This document shows, in pieces, positions 48,048 to 61,007 of a stretch of DNA of 64,000 nucleotides (its first letter is position 1; the number at the start of each line of letters is the position of its first letter). The stretch lies in contig NW_024881279.1 of assembly GCF_018691265.1 (NCBI RefSeq), positions 10,580,243 through 10,644,242 on the forward strand, written 5' to 3'. The DNA is from Tyto alba. Its lineage: Eukaryota > Chordata > Aves > Strigiformes > Tytonidae. Both the position numbers and the translations under genes were made by a program. The notes beneath the pieces are model-generated. The model did not search any database and had not been told where the DNA came from. It saw only the letters and a program-made list of their open reading frames with translations.

Positions 48048-51000
48048 CTGCTTGTTATGCTTACAGATTCCACATGTGCTTTGTATACAACACACAAGTA
48101 AACAAAATATACATATGGGAATGCTGCAGAAGCATACATATATGCAGTATGTTTAAGGTCTTTGAATTGAATTAATGGGGAATTTGCTTTAATGGTAATA
48201 CCATGGGCAAATACAAAATGTGTGCAGGGGCCAGCTCTAAGCTAGTGTAGTCCCAGGTAACTTGTCAACTGCAAGGCAGAAAAGTAAAATTACAAACTTC
48301 AGAAGCCATCTTAAGAACTGATAACCACATGGCAAAGATGTATTCATTTGGAATATTACCAGAAACAGAGGAAAGTGTGTAAGCATAATCAAGTATTTCC
48401 TCTGCTGTGTATTGTATGTTTAATGGACCACACAAGATTTTACCAGAAAATCTTATTTCACAAATGTTTTAAATCCACAAATGCTTGGTGATGACATAGC
48501 CATAAAATACAGCTTTTAAAAATCCTCTATCAAGGGGATAGGTTCTCTGATGCATTATATCAGCAACATTGATTTAAACAATGAAGAATTGATTATAAAA
48601 TTGGATTCCAAATTGAACTCTGTGAGTTAATCCAGATCTGTGCTCAAATGTCAGTTTGAACTGAAAGATCTGGACTGTGTTTGGTTTGGGAAACAGAACC
48701 TCTGGTTCTTTGGTGAGGTATTACTGCCACTGTTAGAGACACTGTTTACATAAAATTAAATGAAAATGAATCCAGGCAGGGTTTATGAGAAATCAAGTTT
48801 GACTGCATGGCTTGTACAGGATATCGGTATCCTGCCAACACTTAACCATCTTTTGTAACACAAGTAAGTGTTTGTAACACCTTGATGTTTATTTAACTGC
48901 TAAATTTAGAAACATACACTTCTGTATCAGTGGAGAATGACAGCTCTGAAAACTTCACATCTCTGCTGTTGCAGATACCTTCCTTTTCAGCATTGACCTT
49001 GACAGACTACAGGAAGGGAAGATGTAAAAAGGTCAGGGATGAAAAAACAAAACTATGATGTGCCGATAACATGTTGCCTTCCAGAGCCACGGGCTGTCTT
49101 GCAGGTGATGAAATTCCACCAAAACCACCAGAGCTTCCTGGCTTCTACTCTTAAGACCATGGCATATGTGTTTATTGCACAAGTAGTAGCCTGATTTAGC
49201 TCTGGTTCTTGCACTGCTTCTGAAGAAGCTCCTCTCAAAGGTAAAGTCATCAGTGTGATTCTCAGGTTCCTCCTGAGCCATGATTTCCTCCTGTAACCTG
49301 TCATCTTTAGATGCAGAGTGCTTTGCCTGTGACAGCTGGCTGCATCAAAACTGCTTGGTGTGACATTTTGCTGCATGAATCAAGTCTCTTAACACTTGGC
49401 AGGTGGTGTTTAGTTGCAGTTATGTTTGTTGCACAACTTTTAGTTCACTACATTTAAAATGCCTTCCCTCGTCTTTGGGCCACTGTATTCCCAGTTCCTC
49501 TGTGCCTGCTCCTGTTCAAAGAGAAAAGGTAGAAAGTCCTTTAGCAAACATGGTTTGCAGGTGTGACCATGATCCCACACTTTGGGTGGGAAACTTGTTT
49601 TGTAACACTAAGAAAGCACAATTTGCCTTTCCTGGCATCTCGGGGAAGACCAGAGGATGCAGAAATTGGCTTGCCCCATTAGAAAGGCTGGCCCTACTCC
49701 TCTGTGGAGCTGTAGGAGGGAGTCTAATCCTGTCAGCCCCTAGTTTCAGTGCATCTTCAACAGGTACAAGTGGCTTTGGCAACACAGATGAAAATATCGT
49801 AATCAAAAAGCTTTTATTTGTTTCTGCTGGCCTCTGGATCAGTTAGCATGAAATACCCCAGAGACCTGCTGTGGTGCAGTCTAACCAGTTCTGTGGCAAT
49901 TTGGGGAAGTCTACCTTTCTCCCTGAGAAGCAGACAAACCCAGTGGACCTTTTGGACTTCTGTATATCTCCAGGTGTGTGTTGTCACCACTTTACCATGC
50001 ATAGTGCTTTGGTGGCAATACAAGGCTCTGCCAGTGATGAAAGGCAGGAATTCATTCCTGACCCCATGAGTCACCCTTCTATGTCATGGAGCATGAGGTT
50101 TCATCACCCTTGCTATTATTTTACCTTTCAGCTGAGTAGTTACAGGTACCATTAATCTATAAAATAGATGTAGGCAGACAGGAGGACGTCATGTAAAGTC
50201 TGCAGAGACACAGAACCAACAGACAAAAAAAAAATAGAAAAAAGAAAAGCCAGCTTGAAAACATGACCCCAACTTTTTACTGTCATGTGTTCCAGGAAAA
50301 TGATTTATTGTTGGCATGTACCCATGTCACACTGATACTCAGGACAAAGTAAAAGTCACGGTAGTCATTCAGGCCCTTGCTTCTGTCATTGTATTTTCAG
50401 ATATTTCAAGGAATGAGGTAATGACTTTAAGATCAAGGTCATTTTCAGCTGCATCAATTATTTCACTTTCTCCTGGCAAAAGCATCTGCATACCTCTGCA
50501 CAATGCTAACTATTAGGCAAACATTTCACTGGAAAACCTGACTGTTCTCAGCCATATAGAGTGCCTGGTTCATACATTAAATTGGTTTAATCATTTAAAC
50601 TTTTACTATGTAACATAGAAACTGGTATGCAGCAACATTGCATGTTACCAATTTAATGCATTTAAAACAAATTTAAGTGGGTTCCAATGTACTTAGTCAC
50701 TGCTATACAAAGGAGAGACCCCATATTTCAAATAACAAGGCTTCAGCAGAGAGATGACGTTAGTGGTGGGTAATAAGCTGAACTATCTATCAAGATATCA
50801 AGTATGAAACAGATGGTGAGGAAAAAAAAGGTCCAGATACATTTACAAGCCTTTTAACATGCTCACCCATTTAATTCACCACAAGGTCACAACTTGATGT
50901 CTTAGACATGCAATCTCCTCTTCAGCTAGAAATGAAAGCAGGGTTTTAAAAAAAGGACTGTTACAGAAGACTTTGTGGGCTTTAGCCAGCATTTCTGGGA

Positions 51001-51926
51001 AGGGAAAATGGCCCATCGTCAAGCCTTACAGATCTTTGCTTGCCAGCGCTGAGTCTTGAATACGTGATTTGTAGACCTGCATCCATTGATTCCTCCAGTG
51101 GTTCAGTACATTAGGAGTGATTTGCTGTAATGATTCACCTCTGAAAAATTAATTCCCTTTGTTTAGGACAATAATTTTGGGGGCTGGGAATGTTCTTGGT
51201 TGTACCTCTTGTGTTTTTGTGTTCATAAAGAATTGGGGTTAATCAGTCAAATATTCCTATCTCCTTCCCAATCTGTTAAAGGACTGTAACTCAGTCATGT
51301 ATCTGAGTTCTTATCAACTGGCCGTGAAGGCCATCCCTCACTTTGATTTGTGGGGTTACCTCTCTTAAACCCCTTTCTTGATTTCTGACACAATATAACC
51401 TGACTATGTACATACTTTCTTACAGCATAGATTAAAATGTTAAAGAGCCTCTAGTAAAAGTTATACTTTTAGTTAAAGCCTTGTTTCTAGTAGCTGGGGA
51501 ATTGATGTCAGATGGAAATGATTTCCCAGTGGTTTGGTTTTGTAGCAAAAGTCTTCAACTTTTATGTAGATAGTCTTTGAAGTTAGAAATTGTTGTTAGA
51601 CTATCAAATATTGTTTGAGGTGTCACTCATTTTTTTTCTCTTTCTATTATGGGAATGGGATCTTAGCAAAGAATTATTGTGGTAGGAAATTAATGTATGA
51701 CTGACACTGGAAAGAAAGGTGTTTATGGGGCATATACAAGGGGAATTGTTGTGGAACCCAGACCTGTCAATATAATCTCGGTTATTTCTCCAAGTAACTG
51801 GTTTCTCACTCAAAGAAGGCAGGTTTTAATCTCCAAAGGCATAATACTTGAATATGTCATCGATGGTGTGGAATATTTTCTAAAATATCTTTCTGCTGCT
51901 GTAATTTCACATTATTGGTTTATCTG

Positions 51927-51961
51927 AGTCACACCCGTAGTTTGAAACAGGGGGTGTGACT
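51927..51961. other. Perfect 10-bp inverted repeat with short loop
   Basis: Bases 51927-51936 (agtcacaccc) are exactly the reverse complement of 51952-51961 (gggtgtgact), separated by 15 bases that themselves contain the small dyad gtttgaaac. A GC-containing 10-bp arm pair at such close range is unusual for this AT-rich region. The arms include a CACCC word, which could bind KLF/Sp factors. It might also be a structured RNA element or chance. Confidence 0.5.
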
Positions 51962-52470
51962 GCCTTTTGGGCTGCAGTTGGCTCGACCTGCCTAGAAAAT
52001 TACACTTCCTTTCCCTGTTTCCTGGACAGCTTTGCTGTACACGTTCTCTGGCCTCCCACCTCCTGTTTTCTGGCCCTGCACAACTCTTCCACCGCTGTTT
52101 TTGTCAGAAGGAAAACTGAGTGTGGATTGGACCAATAGGTGGCACACAGGGAGCTCTTAAGTAGGCTGAAAAAAAATTATACGAAGAGAAAATGAAAATA
52201 ATAATACTCCAAATACCACAGAAATGATTCCAGTTCTGGGTTAGATGGGTTTTTTCCCAACCTCTGTCTTTTTATTTTTCCTTTGCTTTTGAAATTCCAG
52301 CCAGGTCTGGCTATCCAAATGAGTCATTAACACTATACTGCCTGTCAAAAATGAATATGATCCTTCTGTGCAAATATCTACATGACACAGCTAGTGCCGT
52401 AAGTACTTCTGTCATATGTATTGCTTTAGTGTCTTAGGCCAGACACCAAAATCTTACCCTGCTAACAAAA

Positions 52471-52592
52471 TCCTCCTGTCCTAAAGAAGCTCACCAGTGA
52501 AGTATGAAATGAGAAATCAGATGGTACAGTCAAGTGGGAAGAGTGAAAAAAAAACTGGAACAGCAGTAACAGCATGATAAGACTTAACAGTA
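52471..52592 (+). repeat. Possible old sauropsid interspersed repeat, distal part
   Basis: The order tcctcctgtcctaaagaagc, tcaccag, then agatggtacag, then a GGGAAGAG/A-rich part, then acagcatgataag parallels the distal half of a repeat I remember from turtle and crocodilian genomes (CCCCAAAGAGCTTACA-like, GACAACAGATGG-like, then TCAGCATGATAGGC-like). The proximal part of the same family is the block at 61008-61132. Similarity is weak and based on memory. Confidence 0.35.
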
Positions 52593-55500
52593 TTTGGCTT
52601 AAGAGCGACAACAAGAACGCCTCAAAAGTGAGTTTTAGGGGGTTATAAATTACCCTATTGCAGCAAACATTTGAAGATTTGCAAGCTCTAGGGAATGTCC
52701 AGTTGCCCTGAAGTCCTACAGAGAACGGTGGTTTGGATTTTTACCAGTGTTTCAAAATATCTTCAACATCTTCAGCCTTCCTAAATAGAGCTGGAGCTTA
52801 AGGCAGTACCTCCAGGAACAGACATTCAATGACCTTTTATCTGTCTCCTGAACTTGGATGGCCAGTGAAAAATGCACAAGCCACTCAGGCTTTCGCATCT
52901 CCTTTATGTGACTAAATTCAGACAGGCCAAGTCACTACTGGTGAGACATATTGAGGCTAGATTAAATATGAAAGAAAATCTAGGTCCAGGTAATACCATT
53001 CCCACAGAACCTGAGTCACAAATCTTCAACAGCACTGCTGGAGTTTTCATGCCAGCCCCGGCGAGACTCCTTGGGAAGGAGTGCAGTCAGGCTCTGTGTA
53101 TTTTCACATCTCTAAAAGCACAGGAGACAGTCAATAAAAAAGGGATGGCTGTCTTGAGATTACACCCCCCCCCACCATGTTCTGAAGGCGACAGAACGGA
53201 GTGGATAGCGAGCAACCTGCTTGCCTTGGGTGCAGATGGCTTTAATTGTCATTCCCAGATGTTCTGCCTCTTGAAGGTCAAATTCACCTTGTATAAATCG
53301 GGCTGGAACCATCCAGAGAAAGCACAGACATTTTATTTGAAAAAATGTAATAAAAGAATGTCCTTCTTTCTTGTTATTTCCTTCCTTGTAAATTTAAAGG
53401 GAACAGATTGAGAGGGAGGCCTGCCTGGCACAGGTCATTGTAACGGGATGTAGAAGGTTTTGTCTGGAAGATGCGTGTTCAAAATCAGCTCTGTATCACT
53501 GTGGTTAAAATATTGTTATATTTTGGCTGCTGTAGCTCAGTTGGAGGTATTAGTCCAGGATTCTCACTGCCACATTTGACAGCATCACTTTTTAAACATG
53601 GCAATACAAAAGCCATGCTCAAAAAAGAATTGATAGGTGAAGCATCTATTGTATCAGGGAAAGACGTGTCATTAAGGCTGGACATGCAAGGAAACCAATG
53701 ATGCTTCTGTGTAGTCTCTACTTGTTTTGCAGTGGTGTAGGTCACTTTGGTCTCCAAAATGACATGCTGTGCGTGTCTTACAAGTGTACCAATCTCCATC
53801 TTAAAACTACTTTGGCTGTTCATTTCTCCTTCCTTTCCTAATACTGTAGGAAGTCTGGTTCATCAACTCATTCCATTGGGGTTGGAAATGTTTTAATTCT
53901 ATCCATTGTAATTTATTAGCAGATGGATATATATCCACTTGTTTTTGTGTCAATAATGCACAGTGTATTTTTTAAGTGTACTGTAATTAGGTGAAAACAT
54001 ACTGTTATGTCAGGCATCACAGTCATCACCAGACAGGGCTTTCACACATAGTCTGCAAAGCTTTTCTTTTTTTTCAAAGCGCATGTGCAAGCTTCGACTC
54101 TGGGAAGGACATACTGTCTGTAGAGGCAGCTTTGGAGCAAGACTGTTGAGTGAGCATTAAGATGTTGTTTTTCTCGAGCTTGGATTGGAATCAGTTATTG
54201 AGACAGGAACCAAACTTAAGATTTAGTTGTCCTCAGATGTCTCAAAAAGCACCAAGAAAGCAGCCAGAATTACTGGATATCTTTTAAATCTCAGACAAAA
54301 CCTATATTTTTCCAAGATGCCTGTGTATTCCCATATCATCTTACTGCAGATACAAAAGAAATGAATTTTTGGGATTGTAGCTTTATCCTTTGATGGTTTC
54401 TTCGGGCAATTTTGGAAGAAAGGAACGATGATTATACATGTGATAAATGTGGATTTTAATGGAGAAACAGCTAGAAGTTCTAAAGGTGATTAATTAAAGG
54501 AAAATTAAGATGCCATTAAGCAACTGTTCAGGGCAATTTCACACTGGAAAATTTACAGATTCAAACACAGCACTTTGTAAATATAAGCCATGAGACGAAT
54601 AGAAAATGTTTATGTGTGACATTTATTCACTTACTTTTCTTTTGGACTGAGATATTTTGCCTCCATGATCTTAGAAGTTCTGAAATCCAAAATATCTTTG
54701 ATTCATATTCCCATATTTTATGCTGCAAGAAGAGAACATTGGTATGAGACATTTGGTGGATAATTCAAGATACTGAGAAAATATATCAAAGATCTGTTGT
54801 GAACACCAGGTCCTATACTGCAAGTTATGTTCAGGGCCAGAATAGTTATTGTCTGCTGCATACAGAGATCCTAAAGTGCTAACTGAACCCAGGACTGGGA
54901 CAGCATGAAAAGCAATGCAACTAAATTTTGAAAATCTGGAAGAGACACCAATCCTCAGAAAAATGGGGTTTATGCAATTTAATGATCATGGAGGTATCTG
55001 TATGGGAGTGTAACTGAAACTGAGGCCAAGGTGAGAGCCTAGACACGCACCTTTGGATGTCTATGTCTAGCAACTAGGAAAATTGAGGTTTGTTGTTCAA
55101 GTACTTGCTGTTTATCCATGTTCCACCCTCAGTCTATTGGTTGTGTTGGTGAATTAATATTTGTGCAGGTTATTTGATTGGAGGGGATGGTTTAGCTACT
55201 ACTGAAGGTCTAAGTCATGGGCCTGTGCAGTGCATTGGATACTTGAGAGTGGGGTCAGTGTAGATTCAATCTGAATTAAAAGTTCTGGATGCAAAAAAGG
55301 AAAGAAACCCAACTGCTGCCTTACTGCTCTTTTATGCATTCATGAAGTGAACTCTAATGTTTGGGATGGAAGTTCCTGTTCATGTCCATTTTTGCTCTCA
55401 GAGCAGAGCATTCACTGTAGACACTAGATTCCTTTTCTCCCTGATCCTTAAATCATATCAGGCAGCCTACGGTTCTCTATCTGGAGACATGTGATGAGTA

Positions 55501-58500
55501 GAAATATCAGGATATATGGTAATACAGGAGTGCCGGGAACTGCCTAAATCAGTCAAGCAGTCAATAAGTGGCCATTGCATACCCCAGTTCTTATGTTCAC
55601 TAACACTGCAAAATTGTGCAGGGGACAGGTTTATTCTCAATGCTGCTTGGCTACGTCAATGTTTTTGCTAAACTCTTATTACTATTATATTTGTTTTCAA
55701 GCTGCACTGAAAGTGAACTTGCAACTTTGAAAATTTTTAAACCACAACCGAACAGACTAGCACAGTAGTCATGGAGTTCACCTTCTCTGCATGGTTCTCA
55801 TACCAGGTTAACACTAGTCCCTAAAGTTCCCCAACATTTTGGCACAATAATGGTGAAACCACCATGAGGATACTTTAAACAAGTACAGAGGAAAATCCAG
55901 GATAGAAGGAACAAATAAGTACACAAAAAAACTGTTCTCTGCAGTGTGTTTGAGGGGGAGAAAAAAAAAAAAATAAACCCAGAAGAAAAAGATGTATCTG
56001 CCAGAAGTTAAATACACATCTGTTAAGGATGCTCTTCTCATATTTGGGGTCAGAAAAATATGTACAAATGTAGCACCTTGCTGATTGACAGAAAATCCTC
56101 AGTTCTGGCACTGAGAATCTTGTTTTCTTGACAGCACTTTGTTTTAAGGCTAGAGGCAGAAAAATGTCTTATGCTTGTCCTTAAACTGGAAGGCCCTTTG
56201 TTCAGGATACTTATACCATTTGCAGATAATGATGTGCATTGCAGTTTCAGCTGTCTGCATATGCATTTTTATGTTTTTTTATGACAGCTCTGCGTACTGA
56301 ACTAAAAGGCCATTTAGAGCTGTCAGGAAGTGACAAGCATTACCCTTTACATTTACAATTCTGTTAGCATGCGTTGTCAGGTGGGCTCACCATTCCACCG
56401 ACATACGATTTTCTTTGAAACCTATGTATGACTTTAATTTAATACAGCAGTCTCCAAAAAAATAGGAAAAGAAAAAAGAACCTTATTAAGATTTCCTTTT
56501 CCATTTATCTACTTTTTTCTTTCATGTAGTTCTTTTTTCCACTCTTCCTTTCTTTTTACTGTTTTCTTAAGCAAGAGACAGGTAAAGAGACAAAAGTAGA
56601 TGTCTAGGCTGGAATACTACAGCAAGCTCCTCCATTCCAGCCTGTGATGTTACATAGAAAAGAGTTGATTTTTAGTCCATTGATTTAGAAAACAAATGCT
56701 ACCAGCATATGCTAAATATTGAACCAACTTATGAAAGTAGAAAGATCAGAGCACCTGTAACTTACAAGCTTGACATGAACTACAGTAAATGTATACGATT
56801 TTTTTTCTTAGCTAGCAATTTAACAATCCGGCTGAGACCAGTTTCCATCCCTATGGGTCAATTTTCAATGCACTCAAAATGAGTTGTCCCCCAGTCTATT
56901 TTTTGTTGGCTCACATTGCTTTCTAGTAGCTGCACTGCATCTAACCTTCAAAGGTCCTCTTTACCTTACGAAAAGTCACTGTCCCCCAACTGCATTTTGA
57001 GCGGGAACTGGTTTATTAACAGATTTAACAAGATTCCACCTGTGAAAGGGCCACTCTTGGAAGTACCAGCCATCAGAGCCAGTCTCTCCTCTGAGAGTGC
57101 AGTCCAAGTAGATGTACACTCAGAGTAAGGGAAGGAAATGGAGGCACAGAGCTGTGAGGAAGGTTTAGCTTTATTCTCAGCTGAAAAGTGGTTAGGAGCA
57201 TCCAAGTGACAATTAAAGCAACAATCTCCATGTGAACAGGTTTTTGGCTGTATTTTTTATATGGTGATGATACGGATATATTATTTAACTGCTGACAGTA
57301 TGTTCAGTTTCTCACAAGCCTCAGCAGAAGATGCATCCTCAAAGAACTTGTAGTCCAGGCAGCAGCAGCTCTCTAAATCTCACTCCCTAGATTGCACAGA
57401 TTGGTGTGATGGGTATTGAGGGTTGTGTTTGACTGACTCATACCACTTCAGATCGAGTCATCAGTATTGTGTGGCTGGAAGGACTGGGTAATATCAAAAA
57501 TTACACAAGTATTATTTTTCACACTAGGGTTTGTCTGCCTGTTGGATTTGTCCTGAGGGGGTTTTTTGGATGTTATATGCCGGCCAGCCCAAATGGCAGG
57601 ATCATTAGCTCAGCAAATCCATTTGTTATTGGTAGGTAGTGTGGAGAGATCTGTATGGATGGTTTTGTAGTTCAAGAAGGTATCATAAGAATTAAGGATC
57701 AGTGTGCTTTGGAGTAAAATATCACATGTGGCTAAATGTTCAGTCAACTTTGACACTGAATTCCTTTCTTGTCATTGCATAAAGGCAAACCCCACACATT
57801 ATTTTTAAGCAGCTGTTTTTATGCATACTGACTGACACATCTGAATCCATGTTTCTATACTTCCTAAGCTCTTCAGCTGTCTTGAATATATGCTACTGAT
57901 GTGTTGCATACATGGGCAGACACAGATTCACTGAGTGAGGTCATATCTGAATGTAAGCCATCCTCCATTTCTTCTAAGGGCCTTCACTTATAATCCCCTA
58001 AGGTATTTTTATCTCTTGTAGTTTGCACACATACATATTTACTTGAGAGTTTTAGGTAGGAACCTTGATTCTGATTCACCTGAAATCCGTGAGAGTATCT
58101 AAACTTCAGGCAAAGAAAGCTAGATCCTTCAGGTTTGAGGAAGGAAAGTGGCAATAAATAGCCAACAGCCTAATTGAGATAGAGATTGGTGATGTAATAT
58201 ACTGAAAGGGATGCTCTGAGGGGGCTGACATAGAGAATGAGAACTGTTATTTTACAATACATCCTCAAAGATACAGGGTCACAGTCCGTGCTTCTGCAAC
58301 ACCCCTGGAGCTGCTGTGCAATTTCCCTAGACCTGCAATGAGATCCCCACATGCTCTCCTTTGAATGCAGGAGGGAAGTAGGTAGTCCGTTAAAATTTCT
58401 GACTCTTAGTTTGATCCCTGCTTTGAAGAAGAGGCAATAACTCCTTGTACCAGCCTCCCCTGCTCCTGCCTGGGCTGAGACTTTCTATTCTTAAAAAAAT

Positions 58501-59799
58501 AAAAGGGGGGGAAAATCCCCATGTATTTATTCCTTCTCTTCCTTTGTCACTATCTGTGCCCTAACCCGTAATACTCTGCAGGGACCAATTACATTATTCC
58601 AACATAGACATTTTCCATTAACTGACTTTACAAGGTTTTCTTATTCTCTTCATTGACATTCTGAATTTATATCAAATTTCAGGTCCTTGCAATCAGAGAA
58701 GTAGAGTCTGTATGTGCCACATAATCATGTGTCTGCATATAAATGTGTATATTGTAGGCAAATATTTGTCTTTACAAGGTATCCTTGAATATGGACCAGA
58801 TTCATTCTTTGCAGGTGTCCATTCCTTGAGGCCATGAAGCATTTAATGTTTTTCTTCCTCCTATATTTTCCTGTACATTTTTCTACAGCTAATTCTTATA
58901 CTTTATTTATTGCTTTTCAAGAGGTACTTAGCTTGGTCCTTACCAAAGTCCTGAAGTCATTAAATCTTGACTGTATTCCCTACTTTTTACTTTGGAGACT
59001 GGAAATTCCCTATTGGACCTTCTTCTACACACAGTTCTCCAAAACTAGCTCAGAACTGTGACCTCGAGACACGTTTTCAGAAGTGTTCCAGTGCCATTCT
59101 TCCCTTTTAGTAGAAGTTCCAAGCTTCAAAATAACTTTTTTAATTGTCTCAAGCTTTTATACCTCAGAAGCAGTTTGGAGTTAAAACATTTCCCCAATAC
59201 TTTGGTGGATATTTTAATAAGATCTTGAAGATGTGAGCAACTATCATGCAACAGGTCACAGAGGAGTGCGAGAGGCACTAAGCAGCTCCCTCCCTCTCTC
59301 TACATGAATATGTATGTGAGGAAGGAAAGGGAAGAGGGGACTGTGAGAATAGCTCTGACATGAGAAGACTCATAAAACCATTATCAGATTAATCTCATTG
59401 CAAACTCCAAATGGTTCAGCTCCTTAGGAATACTGAAGTGCTTAGGCATAACTCTGTAGGTTCTCATATTTTATTTTCTGTAAAGCACTTGCATCATCTA
59501 GAGTTTAGAACACCATAGGATACCTACGATGTTTGGACTATAACAAAGATTCCCCTCTCAGAAATTAGGGGAACAAAAATCTGGTTCACTGTTGGTAAAC
59601 TTCACTGCAGCCTTTCTTGAAGATACGATGGGCCCAGGGTGATGTCTGCAGATATTTGAACAGTTTCTGATTAGTTGTTTGTATTGCAACAGAAAACACC
59701 TGAGAATAATGCAGTATTCATCCTGCTTTTGTATGAACCCTCAGAATCAGGAGGTCTGCATCCTCAGACGCTCCACAGACTAACAAGAGTATGGGGAGA
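52593..59799. other. Non-coding stretch, no gene recognised
   Basis: The longest frame is 179 codons (52872-53411), with no domain. A C9 run lies at 53165-53173 and A13 at 55961-55973. The segment at about 54480-54640 is uniformly AT-rich and CpG-free in the manner of conserved non-coding DNA. A TATA-rich patch lies at about 53925-53935. No RNA gene or mobile element was recognised. Confidence 0.65.
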
Positions 59800-59910
59800 G
59801 CAGAAACCCCAGCACAAAGAGAAGACGTGACTTGTCCATACCTATATGAGCAGGCTAGAAGCGGAGCCTATGTCTTGAAACTCCAAGTGCCAAGCCATTA
59901 CTCCTCCTTG
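59800..59910 (-). repeat. MIR-like SINE, antisense, near full body
   Basis: On the plus strand, gaaaccccagcacaaagaga, then agacgtgacttgtccatacc, then gcaggctagaagcggagcct and atgtcttgaaactccaagtg, then ccaagccatta. This is the reverse-complement MIR order from the 3' half through the AGAGCC...GAACCC part to the CTAACCACTA-like tRNA head. The order is preserved along about 110 bases, with strong divergence. Confidence 0.7.
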
Positions 59911-60092
59911 TCACTCTGGCATAACTATACTCCCTTAGGAGACAGATCAGTGGTGTGTATTTGTATATTTATCCTCAACTAGGTGGGATTGTATAGCAGG
60001 AGTCCCAGAGCAGGTTGCATGAGAGCCATCCTGGGACTAGAAGCACAGTAATTCTATTTAGTGTATCTTAGCCAAGCAGGACAGCTTACCCA

Positions 60093-60250
60093 CTTAGATA
60101 CAGCTGCACATGAGCCTGGTTGTGCCACTTGTGGGGTATGTCAGAAGGTGCTCTGGGATACTTAACACTTATGGGGCTCCAGTGATACGAGTGTCTCCAT
60201 TGCCCATTGTGGACAGGCCACCAGTCACCTGAGAGCCAGCTGTATCTTAG
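60093..60250. repeat. Imperfect palindrome with 14-bp terminal inverted repeats
   Basis: Bases 60093-60106 (cttagatacagctg) and 60237-60250 (cagctgtatcttag) are reverse complements with one mismatch, spanning 158 bp. Further weak dyads lie inside: a GATACTT..ACACT segment near 60151-60163 faces AGTGATACGAGTGTC near 60181-60195. A direct copy of tgtatcttag also lies outside the left arm at 60062-60071. The structure resembles a short non-autonomous inverted-repeat (MITE-like) relic or a long hairpin. No target-site duplication was established. Confidence 0.4.
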
Positions 60251-60775
60251 ATAAGGCTTGGGAGTGAGAGATGCTCCTAGAAGACTTCTCACACCAAACT
60301 GAAGTCCCAGAGAGAAAGCCCCAAATTGAAAAGGATCCCCTCAGTGCTTCCCTTCTTGATTCTTCCTGCTGATGCTGCAACCCAATGTAGTCCTGCTACA
60401 TTGTGTATGTATTTCAAGGATGAGGACATCTTCCAAGTGGGAATGAGACTAAAATAATTAACATTTCATGCAAGTTCACTAAAAGCCAGAGTTCTCTTTT
60501 ATTGCCCACCAAAGAGACTGGTTAAGGCTTTCTTTGACTGGGCCCTCTGTGACATCTAAAACTATTAAAGTTGTAATTTTAATTATGTCTCATTTTAACA
60601 GCTTGTGCAGGGAGGCACCCATAAACTGTCAAATACACACGTAAATAGTGATGATGATGGTTATAAAGAGGTTATATGATCTTTTTTCTTGGAGACACCA
60701 GTTAACTTGCATGAAGTGTGGGGGATTTTTTTCAGCGAATCTGAATTATTCATAGCATCTCTGTGGGATCATAGG

Positions 60776-60992
60776 AATTGCCACAGTGGATCAGATTACT
60801 TGTCCGTCTAGTTCAGTATCCTGTCTCTCACAGTGAAGAACACAAGACAAGACATTTCAGAGGAGGATCCAAGAAACCTCAGGGCAGCAGCCATGGGATG
60901 ACCTGCCTATGGGGACAATTTCTTCCTCCCTACCTTCCCCTCAGGCAGCTGGTGGGTTGGATATGCCCTGCGGCATGATGGTTTATATCACA
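60776..60992 (+). repeat. Old sauropsid interspersed repeat, part 1
   Basis: The order ggaattgccacagtggatca, ga, then tctagttcagtatcctgtct, then ttcagaggaggatccaagaa, acctca, then catgggatgacctgcc, then atttcttcctccctacc, then gcggcatgatggtttatatc follows a repeat I remember as abundant in turtles and present in other sauropsids (GAATTGCCATACCGGATCAG..., then ...CTAGTCCAGTATCCTGTCT..., then a TATAT-like end). I do not recall its Repbase name with certainty; a CR1/L3-type LINE 3' end is possible. This is one of the main clues to a sauropsid source. Confidence 0.65.
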
Positions 60993-61007
60993 TATTCAGA
61001 TTTAATC

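Larger units (their letters stand above)
46867..52470. other. Non-coding stretch, no gene recognised
   Basis: The longest frame is 147 codons (49403-49846 plus). It and the minus-strand frames at 49033-49376 show no family resemblance. A short (TA)n run lies at 47817-47832. The block at about 48000-48160 carries clustered homeodomain-core and octamer words. Confidence 0.65.

Noticed and set aside
49033..49376. Two overlapping minus-strand frames considered as a processed pseudogene
   Set aside because: No parent protein recognised and no poly-A or polyadenylation signal at the 3' side.
52872..53411. 179-codon open frame
   Set aside because: No domain, biased patches (proline run from a C9 tract) and no exon signals that would support it. 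It is consistent with chance.
57330..57362. cctcaaagaacttgtagtcc, resembling part of the sauropsid repeat
   Set aside because: The match is a single short word without the flanking order of the family.
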